Numbered from the stretch's first letter, positions 17,851 to 27,892 are shown. The stretch is 64,000 bases of DNA from Providencia huaxiensis (GCF_002843235.3 NZ_CP031123.2:3968001-4032000); one strand, 5' to 3'. Program-made: numbers and translations. The notes: a model not told the origin generated them from the sequence alone.

Positions 17851-18147
17851 TTATTGGGCTTTTAAGACTGTATCAATCGCAGAGACACTTTTATGCGTCA
17901 GTGTACTAATCATGTTCATCGTCAGGCTGTAATTACCGACACGATTTTGAAATTGTAGTAATTCGGCAGGGTTACTTGGGTCAATATTATTTACACTCTC
18001 AGTTAATGCTTTTTTTTCTTGGCTGGCGGTTGCGGTGTATTCAGCAAATAGCTTTTTGACTTTGTCTTCAATCGGAAGAGATGATGGGAGAACGGATGTT
18101 GTTTCTGTTGGGGTGGTAAGCAGTAAATGTGGTGTAATAGCTAACAT
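17851..18147 (-). CDS. prgJ: T3SS inner rod protein PrgJ (SctI)
   Basis: A 98-residue protein whose C-terminal third, with NYSLTMNMISTLTHKSVSAIDTVLKAQ, matches the helical C-terminus shared by SctI rod and SctF needle proteins. It caps the SpaPQR export gate and anchors the needle filament. The N-terminal half is polar and Thr-rich, with no signal peptide, as expected for an early T3SS substrate. It lies between prgI and prgK, 52 bases after prgI. Salmonella PrgJ has 101 residues. Confidence 0.88.
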   Translation of the reverse strand: MLAITPHLLLTTPTETTSVLPSSLPIEDKVKKLFAEYTATASQEKKALTESVNNIDPSNPAELLQFQNRVGNYSLTMNMISTLTHKSVSAIDTVLKAQ

Positions 18148-18199
18148 AAATTATTTCCTAAATAAAGCAGAGCATTATATTAAATAATGCTCTTAAAAA

Positions 18200-18505
18200 T
18201 TAAACGTTACGAATAATGGCTTGGTCAGTATCTTTAATTGATTTCATAAAGTTACTCTGTAATTGGCGTGCCATATTATAGTTACCACTCATGGCGGTGA
18301 TTTTTGCCAATACTAATGGGTTATCGACTTCTAAAGTAGGGCTAGAGAGTAAAGCATTTAACTCATTGCCAAATTGTTTAGCTTTAGCACTGATACTTGC
18401 TGAGGTTCGATAGATCATACCAAGGTCATCTTTATCTTTTCCCTCGATTTCTAAATTGGAGCTTACCCAACGGCCATTATCTAAGCCTGTAATTATATCT
18501 GCCAT
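18200..18505 (-). CDS. prgI: T3SS needle filament protein PrgI (SctF)
   Basis: A 101-residue needle subunit with two helices joined by the SPTLEVDNPLVLAKITA turn (about 54-70). The conserved end, MKSIKDTDQAIIRNV, packs along the needle lumen. SctF proteins polymerise into the hollow needle. Salmonella PrgI is 80 residues and Shigella MxiH 83, so this one is about 20 residues longer, mostly at the N-terminus. ATG 18505 follows GAGG upstream. It is the second gene of the leftward arm, 49 bases after prgH. Confidence 0.92.
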   Translation of the reverse strand: MADIITGLDNGRWVSSNLEIEGKDKDDLGMIYRTSASISAKAKQFGNELNALLSSPTLEVDNPLVLAKITAMSGNYNMARQLQSNFMKSIKDTDQAIIRNV

Positions 18506-18554
18506 TTTGTTTCCTCTTTATCTGTAAAGTTATACTAATTAATATTTTGTTAAG

Positions 18555-19763
18555 TTAAAAACTGATTGAATTTAAAAACCAATGATTGTTTCCTAGTAAA
18601 ATATAACCATTGGCATTGGTGACAAATGATTTTCCCACAAGAGTATTATTTGCAAGGGAAATGGAGAATTGGATATGGTTTTCTCCCCATTGTTTATAAA
18701 ATGAATTCGTAAAGTTAATCAGCGAGGCAGTTTGGTTGTCATCTAAACTGTCTTTTATTATAAAGATAACTTTATTATCTTTAGTAATTTTACGCCATTG
18801 AACATTACTTTCTGTTAATCCCAACTCTGCTTTTTGTAATAATTCACCAAAAATAACCTGTTTTATTTCACTTTTAATGTAGCAGTGGAAGTAGCTAGAT
18901 AATAGTTTGTCTATTTTCTCCTCTGTATCAGTTGATATATTATTAGCTATAGTGGTTATTTTAGGGTTGCAGGGATTGCTAAGATCTATTTTTAATGTGT
19001 CTGGAAATACTTCAATGATTTTGTTTTCAATTTCTTTTTCGAGTTTATTTATTATTTTAATTGAGAATTTTTCATTGTATTTAGCTTTGACTAGGCGTTG
19101 CATACTCCAATCAGCATCTCTTTGTGTTTTGACTACAATGAGGCTTTCGTTATTTACACTTTGAGTTACAGTAATAGGATAATGGCTACCTTGAAGTATG
19201 TATTCTAATGCTTTTACATTTTTCTCAGCACTTTGGGTAGGAATATATTGGAAAGTAACGTAAGCAATAAATATTGAAAATAAAGTAAAGAAAAAGACCA
19301 ACATCGTTTGTTTATTAAAAAAACTTTGTTTTTCCTTGGTCGATTTTTTTATTTTAGATTCGATGATAGGTAATGGATCTTTCACTTCCGAGATTAATAC
19401 GTCTTCAAGCGTTTGGGGGCTTTGCCAATCGGTATCTTGCATTTTTATTGCAATAGGAAATATATCAGCCAAAAGTAATTGCTGAAGAATGATAGGGATT
19501 TCAGTACTTAACCCATTATCATTTAGCCGAATTGCCATACCACTTTCAGTATGTTGATTCGCTGTAATAATTGAAAATTCACAAGCAATACCATCGCTAG
19601 GGATTTGGTAAGTTGTAAATCCATCATCATTGATGTCAGTTTTGTATTCTAAGCCGTCACCAATGATAATAAGATTGTTATCTGTATTAACCATTAATTC
19701 TTGGCCAGTCATAGGGCCACTAGCAATCTTTATTATGCATGTTTGGCTATTTGTATCACTCAT
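18555..19763 (-). CDS. prgH: T3SS inner-membrane ring protein PrgH (SctD)
   Basis: A 402-residue bitopic membrane protein: an N-terminal cytoplasmic FHA-like domain (about 1-120), one transmembrane segment (about 153-173, TMLVFFFTLFSIFIAYVT), and a periplasmic region of ring-building domains. SctD forms the outer of the two inner-membrane rings and meets OrgA on the cytoplasmic side. Length is near Salmonella PrgH (392). It is the first gene of the leftward arm and diverges from invF across about 225 bases. Confidence 0.88.
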   Translation of the reverse strand: MSDTNSQTCIIKIASGPMTGQELMVNTDNNLIIIGDGLEYKTDINDDGFTTYQIPSDGIACEFSIITANQHTESGMAIRLNDNGLSTEIPIILQQLLLADIFPIAIKMQDTDWQSPQTLEDVLISEVKDPLPIIESKIKKSTKEKQSFFNKQTMLVFFFTLFSIFIAYVTFQYIPTQSAEKNVKALEYILQGSHYPITVTQSVNNESLIVVKTQRDADWSMQRLVKAKYNEKFSIKIINKLEKEIENKIIEVFPDTLKIDLSNPCNPKITTIANNISTDTEEKIDKLLSSYFHCYIKSEIKQVIFGELLQKAELGLTESNVQWRKITKDNKVIFIIKDSLDDNQTASLINFTNSFYKQWGENHIQFSISLANNTLVGKSFVTNANGYILLGNNHWFLNSISF

Positions 19764-19988
19764 AAAAATAATCTCATGGAATTAATTTCATTCTAGTTAT
19801 GGATTTATTGGGTCGTTATTGGCCGCAAGTAAAACAAGAAATATTTATTTTGTCAGTTGAATTGTTCTTATTCATTCACACCTTTAATTTGAAATGAAAA
19901 GTATGAAGGATTCCAGAGTATTCCCTTGAGGAATTCTTATTTATCGCTCATTCTGTGTACACAAAATTACGTTAATAAGGCCTATATA
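19764..19988. promoter_or_regulatory. Divergent control region for both T3SS arms
   Basis: 225 bases between the head-to-head prgH and invF starts, AT-rich, with no gene. It contains an imperfect symmetrical element around TTCCCTTGAGGAA (19920-19932). Both structural operons must start here, so this is the expected target of the island's master activator. No specific HilA-type box can be assigned with confidence. Confidence 0.6.
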
Positions 19989-20768
19989 ATGTCAAACAAA
20001 GATATTGCTACATTATTAGAAAGTAGAGGCTGTTGCTTTTCTTTGCAGGATAAATTGGTCTTGGCTATACCCAATAAGAATGCAACGCCTTTTTTTTATA
20101 AATCTCTATATTCAAATTTAAATATTTCAATCGAAAATCAGTCTATATTTATCTGCCAAGAGAATGAGTGGGAGTCAATAGATAAATCACATTGGCATGT
20201 GTACAAAATGGATTTGTCAGAATTAGTTGAAATTTTAGCAATTATTGACACAGCGACAGGGCAAGCATTTCTCTCTAAAAAAGAGAAACTAAAAACGGAT
20301 GAAAGTTGCCAAAACGAATTTATTGTATTACCTGAAGATTTTTCATTAAATATCTCGATTAAAAATATAGTTATTGATTTGATTATTAGAAATCATCCTG
20401 TATTTGATAATTGGTGTGAAATATTAAGACGATATGAAGCCTATGGCATGATGCGATTTCTTCTTACTTCTGCTCAAGATGACAAGAATGCCAATATTAA
20501 TCAGTTATGTGTGCGTTATGGTATATCAGCCTCTTATTTTAGGCAGCTTTATCGAGAAAACTTTAATAAAACGGCAAAGCGAAAAATTATGAGTGTTCGT
20601 ATGGCTAATGCAATTCTACAGCTAATAGAAAGTGATGACTCAATATTAGATGTAGGGCTGGAAGCTGGTTATTGCTCAGCATCTCATTTTACTAATGATA
20701 TTAAAAAAGAGTTAGGTCTAACTCCATCAGAAATTAGGCACATTGGAGCAACATTATATGAGCAGTAA
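19989..20768 (+). CDS. invF: AraC-type T3SS regulator InvF
   Basis: A 259-residue transcription activator with a C-terminal AraC helix-turn-helix pair (about 160-255). The first is INQLCVRYGISASYFRQLYRENF and the second DSILDVGLEAGYCSASHFTNDIKKELGLTPSEIR. The N-terminal part is not a sugar-binding cupin. InvF and MxiE need the translocator chaperone (SicA/IpgC) as co-activator and switch on translocator and effector genes, here expected at sicA. ATG 19989 has AAGG 8 bases upstream; an in-frame TTG at 19926 is less likely. It overlaps invG by 11 bases. Confidence 0.88.
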   Translation: MSNKDIATLLESRGCCFSLQDKLVLAIPNKNATPFFYKSLYSNLNISIENQSIFICQENEWESIDKSHWHVYKMDLSELVEILAIIDTATGQAFLSKKEKLKTDESCQNEFIVLPEDFSLNISIKNIVIDLIIRNHPVFDNWCEILRRYEAYGMMRFLLTSAQDDKNANINQLCVRYGISASYFRQLYRENFNKTAKRKIMSVRMANAILQLIESDDSILDVGLEAGYCSASHFTNDIKKELGLTPSEIRHIGATLYEQ

Positions 20769-22461
20769 AAAAAATCGAGTGTTAGGGTTAACACTCTTTT
20801 TACTGAGTATGAATTACTATTCGGCACAAGCAGAAGTTATTGTGGCTGAGCCAGTCACGCAGTCAAGAAATCACGATACATTTGTCGCAAATAACATTGC
20901 GGTAGGTAAGGTGTTTGATGCAGTCGCTGAGCGTTTAAATAAACCGATTATTCTTAGTAAATTAGCTTCTCAAAAAAAAGTAACGGGTAATTTTAATTTG
21001 GCTAATGCAGATGAAATGTTTAAAGCGTTAGCTCGGAGAATTGCGCTAGTGTGGTATGACGATGGTGCTAGTATCTATGTCTACGATAATAGCGAAATGC
21101 GTAGCGCGATTATTCCAACGAATAATGTCAGCAGCAATCAGCTGCTTAATTATATTCAACGAAACGGCATTTATGACTCACGTTTTCCTGTACGTTCACA
21201 AGAAGGAGAAAGGTTATTATTTGTTTCTGGACCACCTCTGTATATTGAATTAATTAAAGCGGCTTCTTTATACCTTGCGGAACAAATTAGGAAAGAGGAA
21301 TTGTCTAGTGGTGAAGTTGCGGTTATTCCACTAAAGCACGCCTCCGTAACTGATAGAAGTTATTCATTACGTGGACAAAATATTACGATCCCCGGCTTGC
21401 TGAATGTGATTAATAACTTATTTAAAAATGGGGCCGAAATTGATGAAACGTTAACTATCCAGCCTCCATCGGTAGCTATTAACTCAACAGGCGATTCAAT
21501 TGATGAATTGATGGACGCGCCAATTGGTGACTCACTACCTTCTGCGAATAAGTCCCAGTTGGTAACGAAAAGGTCCACTAATAGTGCATTTTCTCTGGTG
21601 GCACATCCTGACAGTAATAGTTTGATTGTTAAAGGAAGCCAAGAACAAATTCGTTATGTTCGACAGCTGGTGAATACATTGGATATGCGTCGCCGCCAAG
21701 TGGAGCTGTCATTATGGATTATTGATATTACGCGATCTGAATTAGATAATTTAGGTGTGAATTGGGAAGTTGGCACATTTAATACGGGAACGGGGTCAGT
21801 ATCATTTAATCGCAGTACATTATCGAACAGCCAGCAATTCCTATTACAGATTGATGCATTAAATAAGACAGGTAACGGACACATTGTTTCTCGTCCAGTG
21901 CTATTAACCCAAGAAAATATTCCCGCTTTATTTGATAACAACACCAGTTTTTACGCCAAATTACAAGGTGAACGCATTGCGACTCTTGAACAAGTCACTT
22001 ATGGCACCATGGTGAGTGTGATGCCACGTATTTCTGCGGGTAATAACGTTGAAATGGAAGTCAATATTGAAGATGGCGCAGAAAATCGCGACAGCATGGG
22101 TAAAACATCCAGCGTAGAAGGGTTACCTGCCGTTAACCGAACTAGCATTAACACAGTTGCGCGTATTGCGAAAGACAGTAGTTTGCTTATTGGCGGTTAT
22201 ACACGTGAACAATATGTTGAAAATGAAAGCAAAATTCCTTTTTTAAGCGATCTTCCTTATGTGGGAGGATTATTTAGCCATTCATCAACTAATCAGCAGA
22301 AGATGGTTCGTTTATTTCTAATCCAACCGCGTTTATTGGATGAAAATGAAGGATGGGATGGGCGACAATTTTCCGAAAAGACGCGGATCAGCAACCATGA
22401 TAGTCAGCTGCACGGTACTGTTCAATTCCTTCAACAATACATGAGTGAGTCATGGCAATAA
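20758..22461 (+). CDS. invG: T3SS outer-membrane secretin InvG (SctC)
   Basis: A 567-residue secretin, matching Salmonella InvG in length (562). A signal peptide ends near SAQA (about residue 26). N0 and N1 domains follow (about 30-175), then an N3 region, then the secretin barrel from about 330. The barrel carries EVNIEDGAENR and the closing motif KIPFLSDLPYVGGLFSH. It forms the outer-membrane ring through which the needle passes. ATG 20758 (GGAG upstream) is used instead of the TTG five codons earlier. It overlaps invE, showing coupling. The YscW-like lipoprotein at the island edge is the likely pilotin. Confidence 0.95.
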   Translation: MSSKKNRVLGLTLFLLSMNYYSAQAEVIVAEPVTQSRNHDTFVANNIAVGKVFDAVAERLNKPIILSKLASQKKVTGNFNLANADEMFKALARRIALVWYDDGASIYVYDNSEMRSAIIPTNNVSSNQLLNYIQRNGIYDSRFPVRSQEGERLLFVSGPPLYIELIKAASLYLAEQIRKEELSSGEVAVIPLKHASVTDRSYSLRGQNITIPGLLNVINNLFKNGAEIDETLTIQPPSVAINSTGDSIDELMDAPIGDSLPSANKSQLVTKRSTNSAFSLVAHPDSNSLIVKGSQEQIRYVRQLVNTLDMRRRQVELSLWIIDITRSELDNLGVNWEVGTFNTGTGSVSFNRSTLSNSQQFLLQIDALNKTGNGHIVSRPVLLTQENIPALFDNNTSFYAKLQGERIATLEQVTYGTMVSVMPRISAGNNVEMEVNIEDGAENRDSMGKTSSVEGLPAVNRTSINTVARIAKDSSLLIGGYTREQYVENESKIPFLSDLPYVGGLFSHSSTNQQKMVRLFLIQPRLLDENEGWDGRQFSEKTRISNHDSQLHGTVQFLQQYMSESWQ

Positions 22462-23549
22462 CCCCACTGAGTTTTAATAACCGTTTTTCAGTTAACACTC
22501 AAAACAAAAGTCGTACACCAGTGAGTAGTAGTGATGACTCTGATGAAGTAGCTCGTGGCGCGGGTGTTATTGATAGCTCTAGTGAATATGCATCAATGTC
22601 GATGTTGGCTGCAAGCCATGTGCGTCGAGGAAGTTCTAAAAAGGGCAGTGAAGAAGAGTGGATGCAATTTTCTGAACGCATCTTAGATAAAGATGCGGAT
22701 GACAAAGTATTGCATATAGAAGGGTTACTTAATAAACAGTTAATGACCCCAAAACAGTTACGAGCATTTTTACTACAATTTTTTACTGACCCGAGTGACC
22801 TGTTAATGCTTCTTGCCGCATTAATCAATCGGAAAAAATTAAAAAAAGAACAAATTGATAACCTTGAAGCTTTAGTGGAATTACTACAGGCAGAAGACAC
22901 TAAACGGAGTGCTCAAGCTGGTATTAATATTGCGTTAATCGCAAAAGCATTTGCTAAGAAATTTAAGTTAAGTTCTGGTGATTTACGTACGGTATATCGT
23001 GAATTTATCAGTTATGACGGGCCGGTTGTTTATTTATATGAACAATGGGTAGAAGAAATGGATATCCAAGAGCGTGAAAATATAATGCGTTACCTTGGTC
23101 GTGCCCTTGCTTGTGATTTACAAACGTTACCTTTGGGTGATTTAAATATTAGTGCATTTAGTGTTTTTTTTAATCGCATAGGCCGATTACGAGAACTGCA
23201 ATCATTAGATTATGTGTTCTGCCAGCAATTCTTTCAATCCGGCTTTTTTCGGCTCAATGAAAACTCAAATAAATCAAAACTTGCAAAAGAGCTGAGTCAA
23301 TTATTTACCCATGGTATTCGTAGCCAAGTTGGTTTTGAAACAGCAGTCATAACTTTTATTTCTGAGGAGCTAAAAGTCATGACTTCAGATATGCGCGGCA
23401 GATTTTTACAACTCTTATTGCTGGCTTTTACAGTTATTCCTACGACTGTATTTAGGTCAATGGAAGCAAGAGAGCAATGTATCGAACAATTAAAAATACT
23501 CATGGACCAAATTATGGTACAAGAGCAAATACTACACCGACAGCCATAG
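22452..23549 (+). CDS. invE: T3SS gatekeeper InvE (SctW)
   Basis: A 365-residue cytoplasmic helical protein of the InvE/MxiC/YopN type. The first 60 residues are polar and probably hold a chaperone-binding or secretion region. The rest is a string of helical X-bundle repeats, with LNKQLMTPKQLRAFLLQFF (about 94-112) and a C-terminal TyeA-like part. Gatekeepers make sure translocators are exported before effectors. It starts inside the end of invG and lies 20 bases before invA. Salmonella InvE has 372 residues. Confidence 0.88.
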   Translation: MAITPLSFNNRFSVNTQNKSRTPVSSSDDSDEVARGAGVIDSSSEYASMSMLAASHVRRGSSKKGSEEEWMQFSERILDKDADDKVLHIEGLLNKQLMTPKQLRAFLLQFFTDPSDLLMLLAALINRKKLKKEQIDNLEALVELLQAEDTKRSAQAGINIALIAKAFAKKFKLSSGDLRTVYREFISYDGPVVYLYEQWVEEMDIQERENIMRYLGRALACDLQTLPLGDLNISAFSVFFNRIGRLRELQSLDYVFCQQFFQSGFFRLNENSNKSKLAKELSQLFTHGIRSQVGFETAVITFISEELKVMTSDMRGRFLQLLLLAFTVIPTTVFRSMEAREQCIEQLKILMDQIMVQEQILHRQP

Positions 23550-23569
23550 TGCGACAGGAAAATTACTCC

Positions 23570-25636
23570 ATGAAAAATATAACCGGATTTTTATTACAAG
23601 TCCGTAATCGTCCAGAGCTAATGGTATTAATCATCATGGTTATGGTTATTGCGATGTTGATTATTCCATTACCCACAATATTGGTCGATTTATTGATCGG
23701 CTTAAATATTATGATCTCAGTACTGATTTTTATGAGTTCTTTTTATATCACTCGGATCCTAAATTTTCAGTCGTTTCCATCTATTTTACTTATTAGTACG
23801 CTATTTCGACTTGCTTTATCAATTAGTACTAGCCGCTTAATTTTATTAGAAGCCGATGCTGGGGATATTATCGCAACGTTTGGTGAATTTGTTATTCAAG
23901 ATAATTTAGTCGTTGGTATGGTGGTATTTGCGATTGTCACCATTGTACAGTTCATTGTTATTACTAAAGGGTCTGAACGTATTGCTGAAGTCGCTGCACG
24001 CTTTTCCCTTGATGCAATGCCTGGAAAGCAAATGAGTATTGATGCCGACCTACGGGCGGGTATGATTGATGAGGCGGGAGTTAAAGAGAAGCGAGGCGAT
24101 CTCGAAAAAGAGAGCCAGCTATTTGGTTCTTTCGATGGTGCGATGAAATTCATTAAAGGGGATGCGATCGCGGGTATTATCATCATTTTTGTTAATTTAA
24201 TTGGTGGGATATCTGTTGGTACAGCTCAGCAGGGAATGGATGTTTCAACTGCTCTGAATACTTTTTCGTTGTTAACGATTGGTGATGGTTTAGTCGCACA
24301 AATACCTGCACTACTTATTTCTATCAGTGCGGGTTTTATTGTCACTCGAGTGGGGGGTAATGATAAGAACTTAGGTGAAAATATTGTTTCGGAGCTATTT
24401 GCGAATGACTTTACGATTTTAATTACAGCACTTATTGTACTTTCCATGGGGTTTTTACCGGGTTTCCCAACCATTATATTTTTACTGTTATCAGGGCTTC
24501 TTATTGGGTTATTTGCTTTCAGATATTTTAAAAAGCAAAAAGATAAGCAAAAAATAGTTAAGGGTGAAGCTGAAATCATTAATCCAGATGTGACGGAAGG
24601 TGAAACTCAAAGAGAAAATAGTGATATTGAAGATGAATATATTCCAGAAACATTACCAATTATTATTTCGGTTAATCAAAAATATAAACAACATTTAGAG
24701 CAAAATAAATTTCTATCCAGAATGAAAAAAGATATTTTTATTCGTTATGGATATAGGATACCGGATATTGCTGTTAATTACTCACCAATAATCCCTGAAA
24801 ATAAAATAGTGATACTAATTAATGAAATCAAAGCAGGAGAATATGATATCTATTTTCATGGATATCGTTTATTGACTATCAATGATGAACCTGAATATCT
24901 TGGTATGACATTGACAAAGTTTACGGATGAATATGGCTCAGTGAGCACGTGGTTTGAACAAAAAGACCTCACGAATATTGAACAGCTCGGTTTAATGGCT
25001 CGTGATGACGTAACAGAGGCTATTGATTGTGTCAGTACCTTGCTGTTGAGATTTATTAATGAATTTTTTGGTATTCAAGAAACGAAAAATTTACTTGATG
25101 ACCTTGAGAGAAAATACCCTGAATTACTAAAAGAGTGTTATCGCCATGCTACGGTACAAAAAGTCACCGAAGTTTTTCAACGCTTATTAATGGAAAAAAT
25201 ATCAGTTCGTAATATGAAATTGATTATTGAAACCTTAGTGCAGTGGGTACCAAAAGAAAAAGATAGTTTGATGTCAGTCGAACATGTAAGAAGTTCAATG
25301 GCGCGTTATATTTCATCTCGTTTTTCTGTAGATGGGCGATTGAATGTCCTCATGATTAACTCACAGCTAGAAGACACGATACGTCAAGGGATCAGGCAGG
25401 CTTCAGGTGGCATGTATTTACATCTTGAGCCTGAAAAAACCAATGAGTTGATACAAGCTGCGGAACTCGCTTTAGAAAACAGTTACCTATCAGTCAGAGA
25501 TGTAAATATTTTAGTGCCTGTTGACATTCGTCGTTTTGTCAAAAAAATCTTAGAAGGTCGTTTTCCTGAGTTAGAAGTACTTTCTTTTAATGAAGTTTCT
25601 GAGATGGTCAAGGTCAATGTGGTTAAAACCATATAA
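23570..25636 (+). CDS. invA: T3SS export gate protein InvA (SctV)
   Basis: A 688-residue inner-membrane protein (Salmonella InvA 685). The N-terminal half has eight or so hydrophobic segments up to about residue 325, with the conserved cytoplasmic loop RFSLDAMPGKQMSIDADLRAG typical of FlhA/InvA/LcrD. The C-terminal half is the cytoplasmic ring domain that receives chaperone-substrate complexes. It takes part in energy use and substrate selection. ATG 23570 has AGGA upstream and gives the family length; a start at 23477 inside invE would add 31 residues. A 97-base gap follows before invB. Confidence 0.95.
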   Translation: MKNITGFLLQVRNRPELMVLIIMVMVIAMLIIPLPTILVDLLIGLNIMISVLIFMSSFYITRILNFQSFPSILLISTLFRLALSISTSRLILLEADAGDIIATFGEFVIQDNLVVGMVVFAIVTIVQFIVITKGSERIAEVAARFSLDAMPGKQMSIDADLRAGMIDEAGVKEKRGDLEKESQLFGSFDGAMKFIKGDAIAGIIIIFVNLIGGISVGTAQQGMDVSTALNTFSLLTIGDGLVAQIPALLISISAGFIVTRVGGNDKNLGENIVSELFANDFTILITALIVLSMGFLPGFPTIIFLLLSGLLIGLFAFRYFKKQKDKQKIVKGEAEIINPDVTEGETQRENSDIEDEYIPETLPIIISVNQKYKQHLEQNKFLSRMKKDIFIRYGYRIPDIAVNYSPIIPENKIVILINEIKAGEYDIYFHGYRLLTINDEPEYLGMTLTKFTDEYGSVSTWFEQKDLTNIEQLGLMARDDVTEAIDCVSTLLLRFINEFFGIQETKNLLDDLERKYPELLKECYRHATVQKVTEVFQRLLMEKISVRNMKLIIETLVQWVPKEKDSLMSVEHVRSSMARYISSRFSVDGRLNVLMINSQLEDTIRQGIRQASGGMYLHLEPEKTNELIQAAELALENSYLSVRDVNILVPVDIRRFVKKILEGRFPELEVLSFNEVSEMVKVNVVKTI

Positions 25637-25733
25637 TCAAAAAATTGACGTTATTAACAAATAAAGCAACTGAATTCAATATAACTAAAAATATTGAATA
25701 ATTAAAATATATTAAAAATATAAGGATCACCCA

Positions 25734-26138
25734 ATGAAATATAGATTTATAGAAATGCTTAATGAATTTTTAAACACTATGGGACGTAGTGACCTAGTTA
25801 ACTCTCAGTTAGATTGTCATTCTAACATTCAGTTTGAAATGAATGGTTTTGCTGAAATTAATATTGACCTATCTACAGACGATATTATTATTTGGTGTAG
25901 TTTAGGAAACTGTAACTATAGCCATTTAGATGCAACTAGCTCCTTCTTATTAAAATCATTATTAGAATACCCACCAAATAATTTTTATCCAGGCCAACCT
26001 GCATTGAATATTGTGAATGATGCTTATGTTCTTTCTGCGGTTTTAAAAGAATCAGCCTTAAATAATATACAATTATTTGCAGATAGTTTTGAAGAATTCT
26101 TTGAGCGTGCAAATGAGCTTAGTGCTCAGCTATCGTAA
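25734..26138 (+). CDS. invB: T3SS class IB chaperone InvB
   Basis: A 134-residue small acidic protein with the class I chaperone fold: an alpha-beta pattern with EINIDLSTDDIIIWCSLG and a helical end. It lies between the export gate and ATPase genes, as in SPI-1. InvB-type chaperones bind several effectors (SipA, SopA, SopE) and guide them to the ATPase and gate. In this island the most obvious client is the SipA-position protein at 38053-39609. It is preceded by AAGGA and separated from invC by 6 bases. Confidence 0.8.
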   Translation: MKYRFIEMLNEFLNTMGRSDLVNSQLDCHSNIQFEMNGFAEINIDLSTDDIIIWCSLGNCNYSHLDATSSFLLKSLLEYPPNNFYPGQPALNIVNDAYVLSAVLKESALNNIQLFADSFEEFFERANELSAQLS

Positions 26139-26144
26139 TCCATT

Positions 26145-27437
26145 ATGAAGTTATTCGATTTCTGCGCGCATCCTGCGCGCATTCATGGATGCCTAATTGA
26201 AGCGCCTTTACAGGGTGTTTTTATCGGTGAAATTTGTTTTATTGAGCGTTCTCTTACGCAGCCCGATATTATTGCGAGAGCGCAGGTTGTTGGTTTTAAA
26301 GAGGGGCTCACAGTACTGAGTTTAATCGGTCGCGCACAAGGTTTAACGCGAGAAGTGGTTATTCGTCCGAGCGGTTACCCATTCGTATTTGAAGTGGGTG
26401 AACATTTAGCGGGTAAAATTTTTAATGCGGCAGGAGAGCAGGTTGGTGCGTTGTGTGAAGACATTTCTGAGCCAATGTTGCTGAATACAAAATTACTACG
26501 CATTGATAGTCCGCCTGTGAGCGTGACACAGAGACGACCTGTTTCTGAGCCGATGGTCACAGGGGTACGTGCGATTGATAGCCTACTGACATGTGGCTTA
26601 GGCCAGCGTATTGGTATTTTTGCCGCCGCAGGTAGCGGTAAAACCTCATTAATGAACATGATCATCAACCATGCTCATGCAGATATCCATGTCGTTGCTT
26701 TAATTGGTGAGCGAGGTAGGGAAGTTATTGAATTTATTGAAGAGTTAAAGGAGTCACCCCATGCAGGACAGACAATTTTAATTTATGCAACTTCAGACAG
26801 CCCACCGATTGAGCGATGTAATGCCGCGTTGCTTGCGACTACGATTGCTGAATATTTTCGTGATAGCGGCCGTAATGTATTGTTATACGTCGATTCAATG
26901 ACTCGATATGCGCGAGCGTTGCGTGACGTGGCTTTGGCTACCGGAGAACTACCCGCTAGGCGTGGTTATCCTGCGTCTGTTTTTGAACAGCTTCCTATGT
27001 TATTGGAGCGACCAGGGCAACTAAAGCATGGCTCGATTACTGCTTTTTATACGGTGTTATTAGAAAGCGAAGAAGAAGCTGACCCGATAGGTGATGAAAT
27101 TCGCTCAATTCTGGATGGTCATATTTATTTGAGCCACAAATTGGCAGGACGTGGGCATTATCCTGCGATTGATATCTTACACAGTATTAGCCGCGTATTC
27201 CAAAAGGTGACGACTCCAGAGCATCGCCGGTGTGCAATTGATTTGCGTGACATGATCTCAAGGCTTGAACAAATTCAGCTTTATCTTGAGCTAGGGGAAT
27301 ATCAACGTGGTGAAAGCCATGAAAATGACCGAGCTTTAGATAAAAAAGAGCAAATTGAAGGCTTCTTAAAACAAGCCATGGATGAGCCGATGAATTTCGA
27401 CAACATGTTAAGTATTCTCAATGAATTGGCATCTTAA
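26145..27437 (+). CDS. invC: T3SS ATPase InvC (SctN)
   Basis: A 430-residue hexameric ATPase related to the F1 beta subunit and FliI. The Walker A motif is AAAGSGKTS (about 160-168) and the Walker B region is NVLLYVDSMTRYARA. It strips chaperones from effectors and unfolds them for export. The N-terminal beta-barrel and C-terminal helical domain complete the family architecture; Salmonella InvC has 431 residues. Its stop overlaps the invI start by one base (TAATG). Confidence 0.96.
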   Translation: MKLFDFCAHPARIHGCLIEAPLQGVFIGEICFIERSLTQPDIIARAQVVGFKEGLTVLSLIGRAQGLTREVVIRPSGYPFVFEVGEHLAGKIFNAAGEQVGALCEDISEPMLLNTKLLRIDSPPVSVTQRRPVSEPMVTGVRAIDSLLTCGLGQRIGIFAAAGSGKTSLMNMIINHAHADIHVVALIGERGREVIEFIEELKESPHAGQTILIYATSDSPPIERCNAALLATTIAEYFRDSGRNVLLYVDSMTRYARALRDVALATGELPARRGYPASVFEQLPMLLERPGQLKHGSITAFYTVLLESEEEADPIGDEIRSILDGHIYLSHKLAGRGHYPAIDILHSISRVFQKVTTPEHRRCAIDLRDMISRLEQIQLYLELGEYQRGESHENDRALDKKEQIEGFLKQAMDEPMNFDNMLSILNELAS

Positions 27438-27892
27438 TGATCTCTAATTTATTGGTTTTAACTGAGCGACGTTTTGACCGGACATTACAAGAACAATCGC
27501 AATTAAATTCAATAATAAAGCAACAGCAACAACAATGTATGGATATTCGCCAGCGTATTTCAGTTTTGGCGATACAGGCCGCATCTTATGAAAAATCAGA
27601 AGAATTAAGTCGAGCCGCTTTTTGGGAAAGGCAGCGATTGAAGGCGGTGGTTTTAGCGGAAATTGCCCAATTTGAATTTCAAATAGAAACCCTATCAGTC
27701 GAAATATCAAAAAATAAAATATTGCAGTCTGAAATTGCTAAACGTGTTTTTATTTTACGTAATAAGTGCGAGAAATTCCGAAATTATCTCAAGCAACAAC
27801 GTATAGCAAGAAGGTTAAAATCAGAGCTTCAGCAACAAAATGAAATTGAGGAATTATTCGTACATGTCAGTAACAAAAGCGAGCTCATATGA
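27437..27892 (+). CDS. invI: T3SS stalk protein InvI (SctO)
   Basis: A 151-residue protein made almost entirely of two long antiparallel helices, Gln-, Glu- and Arg-rich, the FliJ/SctO pattern. SctO acts as a central stalk in the ATPase ring and contacts the InvA ring. It is translationally coupled to invC (1-base overlap) and overlaps the invJ start by about 29 bases. Length agrees with Salmonella InvI (147). Confidence 0.85.
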   Translation: MISNLLVLTERRFDRTLQEQSQLNSIIKQQQQQCMDIRQRISVLAIQAASYEKSEELSRAAFWERQRLKAVVLAEIAQFEFQIETLSVEISKNKILQSEIAKRVFILRNKCEKFRNYLKQQRIARRLKSELQQQNEIEELFVHVSNKSELI

